A program made the position numbers and the translations under genes. This document shows positions 8,506 to 16,486 of a stretch of 32,806 nucleotides of DNA, piece by piece (within the stretch, counting starts at the first letter, position 1; each line of letters begins with the position of its first letter). Below the pieces are notes generated by a model. That model saw only the letters and a program-made list of their open reading frames with translations. It did not search any database and was not told where the DNA came from. This DNA comes from Planctomycetota bacterium (lineage in GTDB: Bacteria > Planctomycetota > UBA11346): contig JANQLF010000188.1 of NCBI GenBank assembly GCA_028280785.1, positions 1 to 32,806 of the forward strand. Reading direction: 5' to 3'.

Positions 8506-8653
8506 TCTCACAGAGCCACGGAGACACAGAGGGTTCTGTATTAATTAGACACATTATCAGAGTTAGCTTAGATATCATTGATTTAAATCTTTAAGATTCC
8601 AAAAGGGGAAGCAGCACATTTATAAATCTCTATGCCTCTGTGCCTTCGTGAGA
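8506..8653 (+). repeat. Inverted-repeat pair bounding about 150 bp (REP/MITE-like)
   Basis: A left arm (8506-8533, TCTCACAGAGCCACGGAGAC...) and a right arm (8635-8653, CCTCTGTGCCTTCGTGAGA) are imperfect reverse complements: 14 of 16 positions match between CACGGAGACACAGAGG and the complement of the right arm, and both outer ends read TCTCAC/GTGAGA. The enclosed 100 bases are AT-rich and code for nothing visible. Similar cacggagacacagagg repeats occur dispersed in many environmental genomes. The right arm ends three bases before the stop codon of the ECF sigma gene. Confidence 0.5.
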
Positions 8654-8655
8654 AA

Positions 8656-9240
8656 TCATTCCTTGTTTTTGTTCTTTGCTTTTGCCTCTTCTTGAATCGT
8701 CGTTTTAAGCATTTCTTTTTGCAGTGCCTTGCGCGCTCGATACAGACGCTTTTCAACATTAGCAACTGTTGTGTTTAACGAATCCGCCATCTCTTCATAA
8801 CTCAAGCCAGCATCGTATTTCAAATTAATTATTTCTCGGTAACTCGCCTTAAGTCGATCAATAGAACTACGCAAGCGTCGGGCCTGCATCATCTTTTCTT
8901 GATCGATAACATCATCCTCTTCCTCTTCAGGAGCCTCAAGCGTTACATAATCAACGTCTACCTGTTTTGCTTTTTTGTTTTTGCGCAGCCAGCTGATCGC
9001 TTCATTACGCGAAATCGTTGCTAGCCACGATGGGAACTGAGCAGGCTGAGCTAATTGACCGAGACGATTATAGGCACGAATAAACGATTCTTGGACCACG
9101 TCATCAACAGCGGGATCATTACCGAGGACGCCTCGAGCAACTGCTTGGGCGCGGGCAATATGTCTCGCTACCAATGCCTCAAAGGCGGCTTTATCGCCAT
9201 CGAGGACACGCTTCACTAATTGGCCATCAAGATCTGACAT
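8656..9240 (-). CDS. ECF-type RNA polymerase sigma factor
   Basis: The protein directs RNA polymerase to a special promoter set. From ATG 9240 it has 194 residues. Region 2 runs from about residue 5 (LVKRVLDGDKAAFEALV) through DDVVQESFIRAYNRL and FPSWLATISRNEAISWLRK. An acidic linker (PEEEEDD) follows, then region 4 (SIDRLKASYREIINLKYDAGLSYEEMADSL..., with the helix-turn-helix near VANVEKRLYRARKAL). A Lys/Asn/Glu-rich tail ends the chain. ATG 9276 and TTG 9288 are in-frame alternatives; AGGAAG lies 13 bases before ATG 9240, a long spacing. No anti-sigma gene with a zinc or membrane domain lies next to it, so control must come from elsewhere. The gene is divergent from the opp operon. Confidence 0.9.
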   Translation of the reverse strand: MSDLDGQLVKRVLDGDKAAFEALVARHIARAQAVARGVLGNDPAVDDVVQESFIRAYNRLGQLAQPAQFPSWLATISRNEAISWLRKNKKAKQVDVDYVTLEAPEEEEDDVIDQEKMMQARRLRSSIDRLKASYREIINLKYDAGLSYEEMADSLNTTVANVEKRLYRARKALQKEMLKTTIQEEAKAKNKNKE

Positions 9241-9324
9241 CGAGGCGCTGAATCTTCCTGTGCTAAGCGTAGCCATGCTCACAGGCAACTTGGGTCTACC
9301 TACAAGGTAAGTTCAGCGCCGGCA

Positions 9325-9384
9325 ATAGGCCATAGACGTAAAGTATGCATGGTACCAGACATGCAGATAAAGGCTATGACCTAT
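9325..9384. promoter_or_regulatory. Nested inverted repeat in the sigma factor/opp intergenic region
   Basis: ATAGGCCATAG (9325-9335) is matched by CTATGACCTAT (9374-9384; 10 of 11 positions pair). Inside these arms TGCATG (9346-9351) pairs perfectly with CATGCA (9360-9365). The whole 60-base structure is centred near 9355, between the divergent ECF sigma gene and oppA. There is no T-run, so it is more likely an operator or a structured leader than a terminator. The rest of the gap between 9241 and 9565 shows no clear promoter or gene. Confidence 0.35.
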
Positions 9385-9565
9385 AACTCGGATCACACAC
9401 AGCTGAAGCACTGTCTCGCTATTGAAAATCCGACATATTTTCGTGTCCTAAGCCCTATTTTCCTCGCGTTTTATTGATAACAGGCTGGTAATTCGAGCCG
9501 TGCAGACAACATCCTGCCTGAAAGTTAAATCCCTAGAGGACGTAATTAAAGATAAGGACGCTCCC

Positions 9566-11167
9566 ATGCCACGAATCATGATCTTGTTACTCATCTGGAC
9601 TGCTTGCTACGCAGCTGAACTACCAGAATGGAAGCAGGATTTCATGCCTGAAGGCGAGGAATGGAAGAAAACAGCTCAACACCTGCGCTTTAGCAACGGT
9701 GCTGAACCCGAGACACTCGACCCACAATTGATGAAGGGCGTCACTGAACATCGCATTTCACTGGCCATCTTCGAAGGCTTGGTCACCAATGACCCAAGCG
9801 ATTTAAGCATTCGCCCGGGGGTCGCGGAAAAATGGGACATCAGTAAAGACGGCCTCACCTATACTTTCCACATAAGACCAGACGCCAAATGGTCAGATGG
9901 CAAAGCTATAACTAGCTCAGATTTCATTACCTCCTGGAAACGCCTCCTACAAAAAGAAACCGCGGCAGAGTATGCCTATCAAATTTTCCCAGTTAAAAAT
10001 GCAGAGGCTTACCTCAAGGGAAAAATTAAAGATTTTAGTAAAGTTGGTGTATCCGCCAAAGATCCGAAAACATTAATTGTTACACTACATCAACCCTGCC
10101 CCTATTTCCTTGACCTCTGTGCATTTGCCACCCTCGCACCAATTCGAGTCGATATCATTGATAAACATCTCAGCGGATGGACCAAACCAGAAAACATTGT
10201 TAGTAATGGACCATTCATCATGGAGTCTTGGGAACAAAGGAAATCAATTGTTTTAAAAAAGAATCCTCATTATTGGGATCACGATTTTGTTAAACTCGAC
10301 AAAATAACCATTTTCCCTTATGATGACGCAGAAAAAGAATACCAATCTTTTCTCAAAGACGGTCTTGACTGGGTTCATTCAGTACCACAAAAACGCATCG
10401 ATGAAGTTCGTAGACATCCAGATTATTATTCTGAACCATACATGGGCACATATTTTTATCGTTTTAATTGCACGAAGGCGCCATTTAATAAAAAGCTCGT
10501 CAGGAAGGCACTGAGCTTAGCCATTAATCGCGAACACATCACTAAACACATTACCAAAGCAGGACAACCACCAGCAACATGGTTTTGTCCACCAGTCGGT
10601 ATTTACAAACACATTGAAGGGCTGGCCTACAATCCAGAAGAAGCGAAAAAAGTTCTCGCCGACGCTGGTTTCCCCAATGGTGAAGGTTTCCCCGAAATTG
10701 AACTGATGTTCAACACTAATGAAAACCATAAGCAGGTTGCTGAGGCTATTTGTCAACAATGGAAAGATAATTTAGGCATCACAATAAAACGTCGTAATAA
10801 AGAGTGGAAAATGTATCTTGAAGATATGACTAATATTAATTACGATATTATGCGTAGTGGTTGGATCGGTGACTATAACGATCCAAATACCTTTTTTGAC
10901 ATGTTTGTCACCGGGGGTGGCAATAACCGAACCGGTTGGTCCAATAAGAAGTATGACCAATTGTTGATCGATAGTCAGAAAGAATTAAATCCAGAAAAGC
11001 GCATGCTGATTTTCCAAGAGATGGAACGTATTCTTGTCGAAGATGAGTTTCCAATTATTCCGCTTTATATAACCATCAAGCAGGGCATGATTAACGAGCG
11101 CGTTGCGGGTGTTGAACCCAACATCCGTAACATTCACCCATTTCAATATATCTGGATGGAAGAATAA
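9566..11167 (+). CDS. oppA: Oligopeptide ABC transporter, periplasmic binding protein
   Basis: A 533-residue extracytoplasmic solute-binding protein of family SBP_bac_5 that should capture peptides for the permease encoded downstream. I start it at ATG 9566, which has AAGGAC eight bases upstream and gives a proper signal peptide (MPRIMILLLIWTACYA, mature protein from about residue 17-18). A GTG at 9500 would bury this signal. Family marks are GAEPETLDPQ near the N-terminus, the IFEGLV segment, VAEKWDISKDGLTYTFHIRP, WSDGKAITSSDF, and the late NPEKRMLIFQEMERI-type helix. A cysteine in the signal peptide (TAC) is a poor lipobox, so a soluble periplasmic protein is more likely than a lipoprotein. 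The stop is four bases before the OppB start. Confidence 0.93.
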   Translation: MPRIMILLLIWTACYAAELPEWKQDFMPEGEEWKKTAQHLRFSNGAEPETLDPQLMKGVTEHRISLAIFEGLVTNDPSDLSIRPGVAEKWDISKDGLTYTFHIRPDAKWSDGKAITSSDFITSWKRLLQKETAAEYAYQIFPVKNAEAYLKGKIKDFSKVGVSAKDPKTLIVTLHQPCPYFLDLCAFATLAPIRVDIIDKHLSGWTKPENIVSNGPFIMESWEQRKSIVLKKNPHYWDHDFVKLDKITIFPYDDAEKEYQSFLKDGLDWVHSVPQKRIDEVRRHPDYYSEPYMGTYFYRFNCTKAPFNKKLVRKALSLAINREHITKHITKAGQPPATWFCPPVGIYKHIEGLAYNPEEAKKVLADAGFPNGEGFPEIELMFNTNENHKQVAEAICQQWKDNLGITIKRRNKEWKMYLEDMTNINYDIMRSGWIGDYNDPNTFFDMFVTGGGNNRTGWSNKKYDQLLIDSQKELNPEKRMLIFQEMERILVEDEFPIIPLYITIKQGMINERVAGVEPNIRNIHPFQYIWMEE

Positions 11168-11171
11168 GTAG

Positions 11172-12074
11172 TTGGGCAACTATATTCTCCGTCGCTGCAT
11201 CAGCGCACCTTTTGTACTCTTAATTTTAATTGCCATCAGCTTTACCATGGTGCGCATGGCACCAGGCGACCCCTTTGCCCGCGAACAGGGAACGGATCCG
11301 GCAATTCAAGCTGCACTCAACGAAAAGTACCACCTCGATAAACCTGTCGTAACGCAGTTTTTTTATTACCTTGGACACCTCTGCACTGGTGACTTAGGTC
11401 CAAGTTCAAAATATAAAGACAAAAGTGTAAACGAACACATCGCTGAAAACCTTGGCGTCAGTTTAAAACTCGGTGTGATCGCCTTATTTTTTGCATTATT
11501 ACTTGGAATAAGTACCGGTGTTGTCAGTGCTGTTAAGCAAAACTCTTGGATGGATTATAGCTTGATGAGCGTGAGTCTTATCGGGCTTAGCATTCCCATC
11601 TTTGTTATCGGCCCAATTCTCGCCCTCTTATTTAATGCCTATCAAGATACTGAAAATATCTCACTTATACTACCTGGTTTTACTTTAGCCCTACCCTTTG
11701 CGGCGCGCATCGCCCGCCTTGCACGCGCGGGCATGCTCGAAGTTGTCCATCAAGACTTTGTACGAACAGCCCGTTCCAAAGGTTTACCTGAATCGCGTAT
11801 AGTCTTTGTACATGTATTGCGCGGATCTTTAATACCTGTTATTGGATTCCTGGGGCCGGCAATTGCTGCTATTCTCACTGGGTCATTGGTAGTAGAAAAA
11901 ATATTCCAAATTCCTGGACTTGGCCGTGACTTTGTTGAGTCAGCATTAAATCGCGATTACAATATGGTACTCGGTACAGTCATCGTTTACGGCACACTCG
12001 TCATTTTTTGTAATTTAATTGCTGATATCGCTTATGGCCTCTTAGATCCTCGAGTGCGTTATGAGCAACAGTGA
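11172..12074 (+). CDS. oppB: Oligopeptide ABC transporter, permease OppB
   Basis: A 300-residue inner-membrane permease with six predicted helices. The start is TTG at 11172: it is the only initiation-type codon giving the standard OppB N-terminus (MGNYILRRCISAPFVLLILI), and no ATG follows before residue 27. The coupling element DFVRTARSKGL (about residues 194-204) is the EAA loop that contacts the ATPases. VEKIFQIPGLGRDFVESALNRD, near residue 255, is a highly conserved OppB/DppB stretch. The gene begins four bases after oppA and overlaps oppC by 14 bases, so translation is coupled. The length is standard for the family. Confidence 0.93.
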   Translation: MGNYILRRCISAPFVLLILIAISFTMVRMAPGDPFAREQGTDPAIQAALNEKYHLDKPVVTQFFYYLGHLCTGDLGPSSKYKDKSVNEHIAENLGVSLKLGVIALFFALLLGISTGVVSAVKQNSWMDYSLMSVSLIGLSIPIFVIGPILALLFNAYQDTENISLILPGFTLALPFAARIARLARAGMLEVVHQDFVRTARSKGLPESRIVFVHVLRGSLIPVIGFLGPAIAAILTGSLVVEKIFQIPGLGRDFVESALNRDYNMVLGTVIVYGTLVIFCNLIADIAYGLLDPRVRYEQQ

Positions 12075-13464
12075 TACTAATCAAGAACTGCTGCCACCAT
12101 TATCGCCAGGCCAACTAGCGTGGAAGCGCCTAAAGCGTAATAAGCTAGCGATGGCCGGATTGTTTTTAGTAGTCCTTGCCCACATCCTTTGCTTCCTAGC
12201 ACCATTATTCACCAGTCAAAGTCCGAGCCGCCTCCGTCCCTGGGTCGGCAGCCTCGCCCCGGGTTCGGAAAGCATCGCCTGTCATGAAGAAAATGTCTTG
12301 CGTGTTGGTGATCAACCAGCTTTCAATGAAGACGCTATCTACGCCGAAGAGATTAGCATAACATGCAGCGAATTAGTCGAAACCGAATACAGAATAACAG
12401 CATATCGTAGTGGCCGTCGTAAGGGCACCATTAAACAGATACAGGAAAAGATCGGCGCTAATAATTTACGCGAATTAAATCTAGAATCAGGTGAAATAAT
12501 TGATGTAGACAATCCCAAACGATCAATTGGCCCCTGCTCTTTGAAAATTAAAGATGCAGCACCGCCAGGATTATTTGCTGATGGTAATTTTGTAGTCCAA
12601 TTGAAACATCGAGATCCCAATAAAACCAAAAATTATACCGTAAATGCACTATTGAAGAACGGTCAGTTCACCTCAATCAGCAAAAATGATGGATCAATTG
12701 ATGAGATTCGCATCTATGGCGAACACATCGACACACTGTTATTCGACGGGCAAACTGCTATGCACTATCACCTGCTTGGCACCGACCCAGAAGGGCGCGA
12801 CCTCTGGTCACGCATTTTGTATGGCGGTCGGATTTCACTCATGGTTGGCATTGTTGCCACCATAGTCAGTTTAATTATAGGCGTCTTTTATGGTGCTATT
12901 TCTGGATTTCAGGGCGGCCGCACTGATCGCGTCATGATGTCGACAGTAGATGTGCTCTACGCCATTCCATTTATGTTTATCGTTATTTTATTATTAGTCG
13001 CATTCGGACGTAATATCATCATTTTATTTATGGCTCTCGGTGCTGTTCAATGGCTTACAACTGCACGCATTGTGCGTGGCCAAGTGCTCACGCTCAAAAG
13101 CCGCGAATTTATTGAAGCAGCTAAAGTCAATGGTGCGTCAACCTGGACCATTATTACCAGACATTTATTGCCAAATTCACTGGGACCAATAATTGTTTAT
13201 GCAACTTTAACTGTACCAGCAGTTATCTTAGAGGAGTCGTTCTTAGCGTTCTTAGGTCTTCAAGTAGAATGGGGAAGTCAACCACTCGATTCATGGGGCT
13301 ACTTAGTCGACGCTGGGCGCCAAGCAATGGATTATCAAACCTGGGATCAATGGTGGCTCCTGGTTTGGCCAGCACTAGCTATGATATTAACGTTATTTGG
13401 ATTAAATACCTTAGGTGATGGTTTACGTGATGCCCTCGATCCACAGGACCATGGCCATGACTGA
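12061..13464 (+). CDS. oppC: Oligopeptide ABC transporter, permease OppC with large extracytoplasmic insertion
   Basis: At 467 residues this OppC is about 160 residues longer than usual. Residues 1-50 carry the normal OppC N-terminus and first helix (PGQLAWKRLKRNKLAMAGLF). The conserved permease core resumes at LLGTDPEGRDLWSRILYGG (238-256) and includes the EAA loop (EFIEAAKVNGAS) and ESFLAFLGLQVEWGSQPLDSWG. Between them, about residues 60-230, sits an extra domain on the extracytoplasmic side. It has three cysteines (CHEE, CSEL, GPCSLK), many short beta-like stretches and no helices. Ordinary OppC proteins have only about 40-60 residues there. It may dock the binding protein or another envelope partner. 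The frame is intact, with no sign of a frameshift or fusion junction. It overlaps both neighbours. Confidence 0.92.
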   Translation: MSNSDTNQELLPPLSPGQLAWKRLKRNKLAMAGLFLVVLAHILCFLAPLFTSQSPSRLRPWVGSLAPGSESIACHEENVLRVGDQPAFNEDAIYAEEISITCSELVETEYRITAYRSGRRKGTIKQIQEKIGANNLRELNLESGEIIDVDNPKRSIGPCSLKIKDAAPPGLFADGNFVVQLKHRDPNKTKNYTVNALLKNGQFTSISKNDGSIDEIRIYGEHIDTLLFDGQTAMHYHLLGTDPEGRDLWSRILYGGRISLMVGIVATIVSLIIGVFYGAISGFQGGRTDRVMMSTVDVLYAIPFMFIVILLLVAFGRNIIILFMALGAVQWLTTARIVRGQVLTLKSREFIEAAKVNGASTWTIITRHLLPNSLGPIIVYATLTVPAVILEESFLAFLGLQVEWGSQPLDSWGYLVDAGRQAMDYQTWDQWWLLVWPALAMILTLFGLNTLGDGLRDALDPQDHGHD

Positions 13465-14440
13465 TGTCTTACTACAAGTCAATGATTTCAGTATCGCTTA
13501 TCGCAAACACGGCGAAGACCTGGGTGTTGTCGATCATATTGATTTTCATTTAAACAGCGGTGAATCGCTTGGTCTGGTTGGTGAATCTGGCTGTGGTAAA
13601 AGCACCACTGCCCTTGGGCTCTTGAAGTTACTCCCTAAAAACGCGCGCATTTTATCAGGGAGCGCACAGTTTCAGGGACAAGACCTTTTGGCCTTAAACG
13701 ATAAATCCTTACGTAACATCCGTGGTCGCAAAATTGCTTGTATTTTTCAAGACCCAATGAGCAGTCTCAATCCGTATATGCGCATTGTCGATCAATTATG
13801 CGAACCGATGCGTCTTCATTTGAAATTAAGCAAAGAGCAAGCAGTCCAAGAAAGCATTAAACTAGCCAAACAAGTAGCCTTGCCGGAACCCGAAAAAAGC
13901 ATCATTAAATTTCCACATGAATTAAGTGGCGGTCAACGACAACGAATCATGATTGCCATGGCCTTGAGCTGCAAGCCAGATTTATTAATTGCCGATGAAC
14001 CGAGCACCGCGCTCGATGTAACGGTTCAAAAACAAATTCTCGATTTAATTAAATCACTGCAGCAAGAAATGGGCATGGCCTTATTGTTAATTACACATGA
14101 TCTTGGTGTGGTTCATCAAGTCTGTGATCGTGTCGCTGTACTCTATGCCGGTCGCATCGTCGAATCGGGCAATTGTGATTCAGTATTACAACGGCCTCGC
14201 CACCCCTACACCAAAAGTTTAATGCGCGCTGTTCCGCGCATTGATGGTGATAGTGACGAATCACTTGCGGTCATAGAGGGCCTTCCACCTGCAATCGGAC
14301 AAATCCCTCAACACTGCGCCTTTGCCAATCGTTGTCCACATGCAGAAGATCAATGTCGTGACAACATTCCTCCTTTAGAAGACATTAATGACCACCATCA
14401 ATGCGCCTGTGCTCGTTATGAGGAATTAGAACATGACTAG
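13457..14440 (+). CDS. oppD: Oligopeptide ABC transporter, ATPase OppD
   Basis: A 327-residue ABC ATPase. Motifs in order: Walker A GESGCGKST (about 38-46), Q-loop QDPMSSLNP, signature LSGGQRQR, Walker B LLIADEPSTALD, and switch His in ITHDLGVV. The C-terminal oligopeptide-transporter extension with its cysteine cluster (CAFANRCPHAEDQC) follows, which in relatives can bind an iron-sulfur cluster. I start it at ATG 13457, eight bases after AGGA (13445-13448), rather than ATG 13451, which lies too close to that site. It overlaps the oppC stop by eight bases and the oppF start by eight. With OppF it forms the ATPase dimer that drives peptide import. Confidence 0.93.
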   Translation: MTDVLLQVNDFSIAYRKHGEDLGVVDHIDFHLNSGESLGLVGESGCGKSTTALGLLKLLPKNARILSGSAQFQGQDLLALNDKSLRNIRGRKIACIFQDPMSSLNPYMRIVDQLCEPMRLHLKLSKEQAVQESIKLAKQVALPEPEKSIIKFPHELSGGQRQRIMIAMALSCKPDLLIADEPSTALDVTVQKQILDLIKSLQQEMGMALLLITHDLGVVHQVCDRVAVLYAGRIVESGNCDSVLQRPRHPYTKSLMRAVPRIDGDSDESLAVIEGLPPAIGQIPQHCAFANRCPHAEDQCRDNIPPLEDINDHHQCACARYEELEHD

Positions 14441-15227
14441 TCTCCTCGAAGTCACAAACATGAGCGTTCGTTACCCAATTTACACCGGGCTCTTTGGCAA
14501 GCTCACTGATTGGTTTACAGCTGTCGACGCCGTTAATTTTTCTATCGAAGCCGGACAATGCCTTGGGCTCGTCGGTGAATCTGGTTGTGGCAAAACTACC
14601 TGTAGCCGTGCAATACTTGGCTTACTGCCAATAAGTGCTGGCACCGTATCAAGCGAAGGTAAACCAATCGATTTTGATAATCCACAAGCTCTTCGCGATT
14701 GGCGCCGTCAAATTCAAATTATTTTTCAAGACCCTTACTCATCTTTAAATCCACGCATGAACGTACGCGATATTATCGCTGAACCGTTAATCAACTATCG
14801 TGTCGGCACCAAAGCAGAAGCGCATAAACGTGTCGCAGAGTTAATGGATCGTGTAGGTTTACGACAAGAACACATGCAACGTTATCCGCATGAATTTTCT
14901 GGCGGCCAACGTCAACGCATTGGCATTGCTCGATCTTTAGCACTGCAACCTAAAATTTTAATATGCGATGAACCAGTAAGTGCGCTCGATGTTTCTATCC
15001 AAGCGCAAATCATCAACCTACTCGGTGAATTACAAAAAGATCTAAACCTCGCTTTGCTATTTATCTCTCATGACCTTGCCGTCGTACACCATCTTGCCGA
15101 TCATGTTGCAGTTATGCACCAAGGTAAACTTGTTGAAGCCGGAGAACGCGAAACCATTTTCACAGATCCACAACAAGATTATACTAAAAAATTACTTGCC
15201 GCCGTACCAAGCGTTCCGCGCCAATAA
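14433..15227 (+). CDS. oppF: Oligopeptide ABC transporter, ATPase OppF
   Basis: The second ABC ATPase of the importer, 264 residues. It has Walker A GESGCGKTT, Q-loop QDPYSSLNPRMNVRD, signature FSGGQRQR, Walker B ILICDEPVSALD, and ISHDLAVVHHLAD with the switch histidine. The N-terminal YPIYTGLFGKLTDWFTAVD is the OppF/DppF-type insertion that separates it from OppD. It stops soon after the nucleotide-binding domain and lacks the Cys-rich C-terminal extension of OppD and of longer OppF proteins (about 330 residues). It overlaps oppD by eight bases and closes the operon. It faces the convergent MCE gene across a 14-base palindrome. Confidence 0.93.
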   Translation: MTSLLEVTNMSVRYPIYTGLFGKLTDWFTAVDAVNFSIEAGQCLGLVGESGCGKTTCSRAILGLLPISAGTVSSEGKPIDFDNPQALRDWRRQIQIIFQDPYSSLNPRMNVRDIIAEPLINYRVGTKAEAHKRVAELMDRVGLRQEHMQRYPHEFSGGQRQRIGIARSLALQPKILICDEPVSALDVSIQAQIINLLGELQKDLNLALLFISHDLAVVHHLADHVAVMHQGKLVEAGERETIFTDPQQDYTKKLLAAVPSVPRQ

Positions 15228-15236
15228 GCGCTTATT
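15223..15236. terminator. Palindrome joining two convergent stop codons
   Basis: AATAAGCGCTTATT is a perfect 14-base palindrome. It contains the stop of oppF (TAA, 15225-15227) and, on the other strand, the stop of the MCE gene (15232-15234). It is short and has no loop or T-run on its own, so any role in ending transcription from both sides is tentative. Confidence 0.3.
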
Positions 15237-16470
15237 CAATCACTTCGACTGGCTGCTTGCCATCTTCAGCAAGCGCTTTTTTCTCAGTTTTTTCTTCGGG
15301 CGCAGTATCTTCGGCGGACTCTCCTTCACCACCAGGTCGACGAGTGCCCAAGCGAGAACCATAACCTTCATTAAATGCCCGGCGTTGCTGACGGCGCTGA
15401 CGTTCCAGGCGCGCCTTGGTGCGATCTTCTTCACTGTCACCAAAAATCAAAATTTCAGGGTGATCGGCAAGGCGCTGCGATAAATCCTGTATACTCACCG
15501 CAACTTTGTCTAAATCTTTCGCTAATGCATCGCTGCGCATTAATTTTCCAAGTACACCCTTGCCATTGCGAATATCTTCAGCCACCACTTTCATATCCGC
15601 ACTCATCGACTGCAAGTTCTTCATTGCTTCGAGCAATTCCGTTTTACTACCAGTGATAATTTCATTGGTCGAGGCACTTAATTGGTCAACCGATTTTAAT
15701 GAACGCTCTAAGTTCACTGCAATACCATCTAAACTTTTTCCGATACGTTGTACATGTTGACGCAATTCTTTAATACCACCGTCTACTTCAGACAAAATCG
15801 TACTTGATTGTTTCCCTATTTCTTGTGATCTATTTTTGACCTCTAATGATGCCGCATCAATGTTAGCCAGCGTCGAAGTAATATGATCAGATGATGCATT
15901 AATGGTTTTCACCAATTTATTGGTTTCGGTTGCTGCATCAGCACTCTCTTTGATTAATCGCTTAATGTCCTTGCGCGTGTCCGGATTAAGAATCTCCGAA
16001 ATGCTATTGACGATACCCTCGCCTTTTCGACTCAACTCGTCAATAAATCCAGGCTCAGCAATAACCACAGCACTGCCATTTTTCGGCAAAGCTTGACCGG
16101 CGCTTTCAGCAGGATTAGCAAAGGACAAATAGCTGTCACCAAAGATACCGCTCGAACCGACGGTTAAAGCTGACGACTTATACAAGGTATAACGCTCATT
16201 AATTTTAAGCACGGCCATAATCGCACCTGGCGCCGAATCTTTACTAGCCGTTTGAATATTATGAATTTCACCAATCTTAATGCCAGATAGTTCTACTGGT
16301 GAACCATTGCGTAAGCCAGCTGCATTATCCATGTAAGCAGTCACTATATATTCGGTTTCGAAACTCAGTTTGTCCGAAACCAGAATGAGAATAACCACTG
16401 CCAAAAATCCACCGATGACTAAAACACCGATGCGAAACTCTTGTTGACGTGGGTCTTTTTCTTCTGGCAT
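15232..16470 (-). CDS. MCE/MlaD-family lipid transport protein
   Basis: A 412-residue protein with one N-terminal membrane anchor (residues about 13-33, IGVLVIGGFLAVVILILV) followed by an MCE domain (about 36-115: ETEYIVTAYMDNAAGL, GSPVELSGIKIGEIHNI, GSSGIFGDSYLSF). A long helical region of coiled-coil character follows (about 140-320), with NGKGVLGKLMRSDALAKDL near its end, a feature of many MlaD/Ttg2C relatives. The last 75 residues are charged and low in complexity (Arg/Gln, then Glu/Lys). MCE proteins form hexameric rings that carry phospholipid between membranes, normally with permease MlaE and ATPase MlaF. Neither is in this window. It is the last gene of a four-gene run, 16 bases after the preceding one. 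Confidence 0.9.
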   Translation of the reverse strand: MPEEKDPRQQEFRIGVLVIGGFLAVVILILVSDKLSFETEYIVTAYMDNAAGLRNGSPVELSGIKIGEIHNIQTASKDSAPGAIMAVLKINERYTLYKSSALTVGSSGIFGDSYLSFANPAESAGQALPKNGSAVVIAEPGFIDELSRKGEGIVNSISEILNPDTRKDIKRLIKESADAATETNKLVKTINASSDHITSTLANIDAASLEVKNRSQEIGKQSSTILSEVDGGIKELRQHVQRIGKSLDGIAVNLERSLKSVDQLSASTNEIITGSKTELLEAMKNLQSMSADMKVVAEDIRNGKGVLGKLMRSDALAKDLDKVAVSIQDLSQRLADHPEILIFGDSEEDRTKARLERQRRQQRRAFNEGYGSRLGTRRPGGEGESAEDTAPEEKTEKKALAEDGKQPVEVIE

Positions 16471-16486
16471 CTACGACTCAGCAAGC

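Noticed and set aside
15070..15483. Plus-strand frame of 137 codons spanning the oppF/MCE junction
   Set aside because: It overlaps the end of oppF in another frame and the MCE gene on the other strand, and has no start signal or recognisable domain.
16072..16108. Possible frameshift or truncation in the MCE gene, because of its long, low-complexity C-terminus
   Set aside because: The MCE domain, helical region and tail lie in a single open frame and long tails are common in this family.
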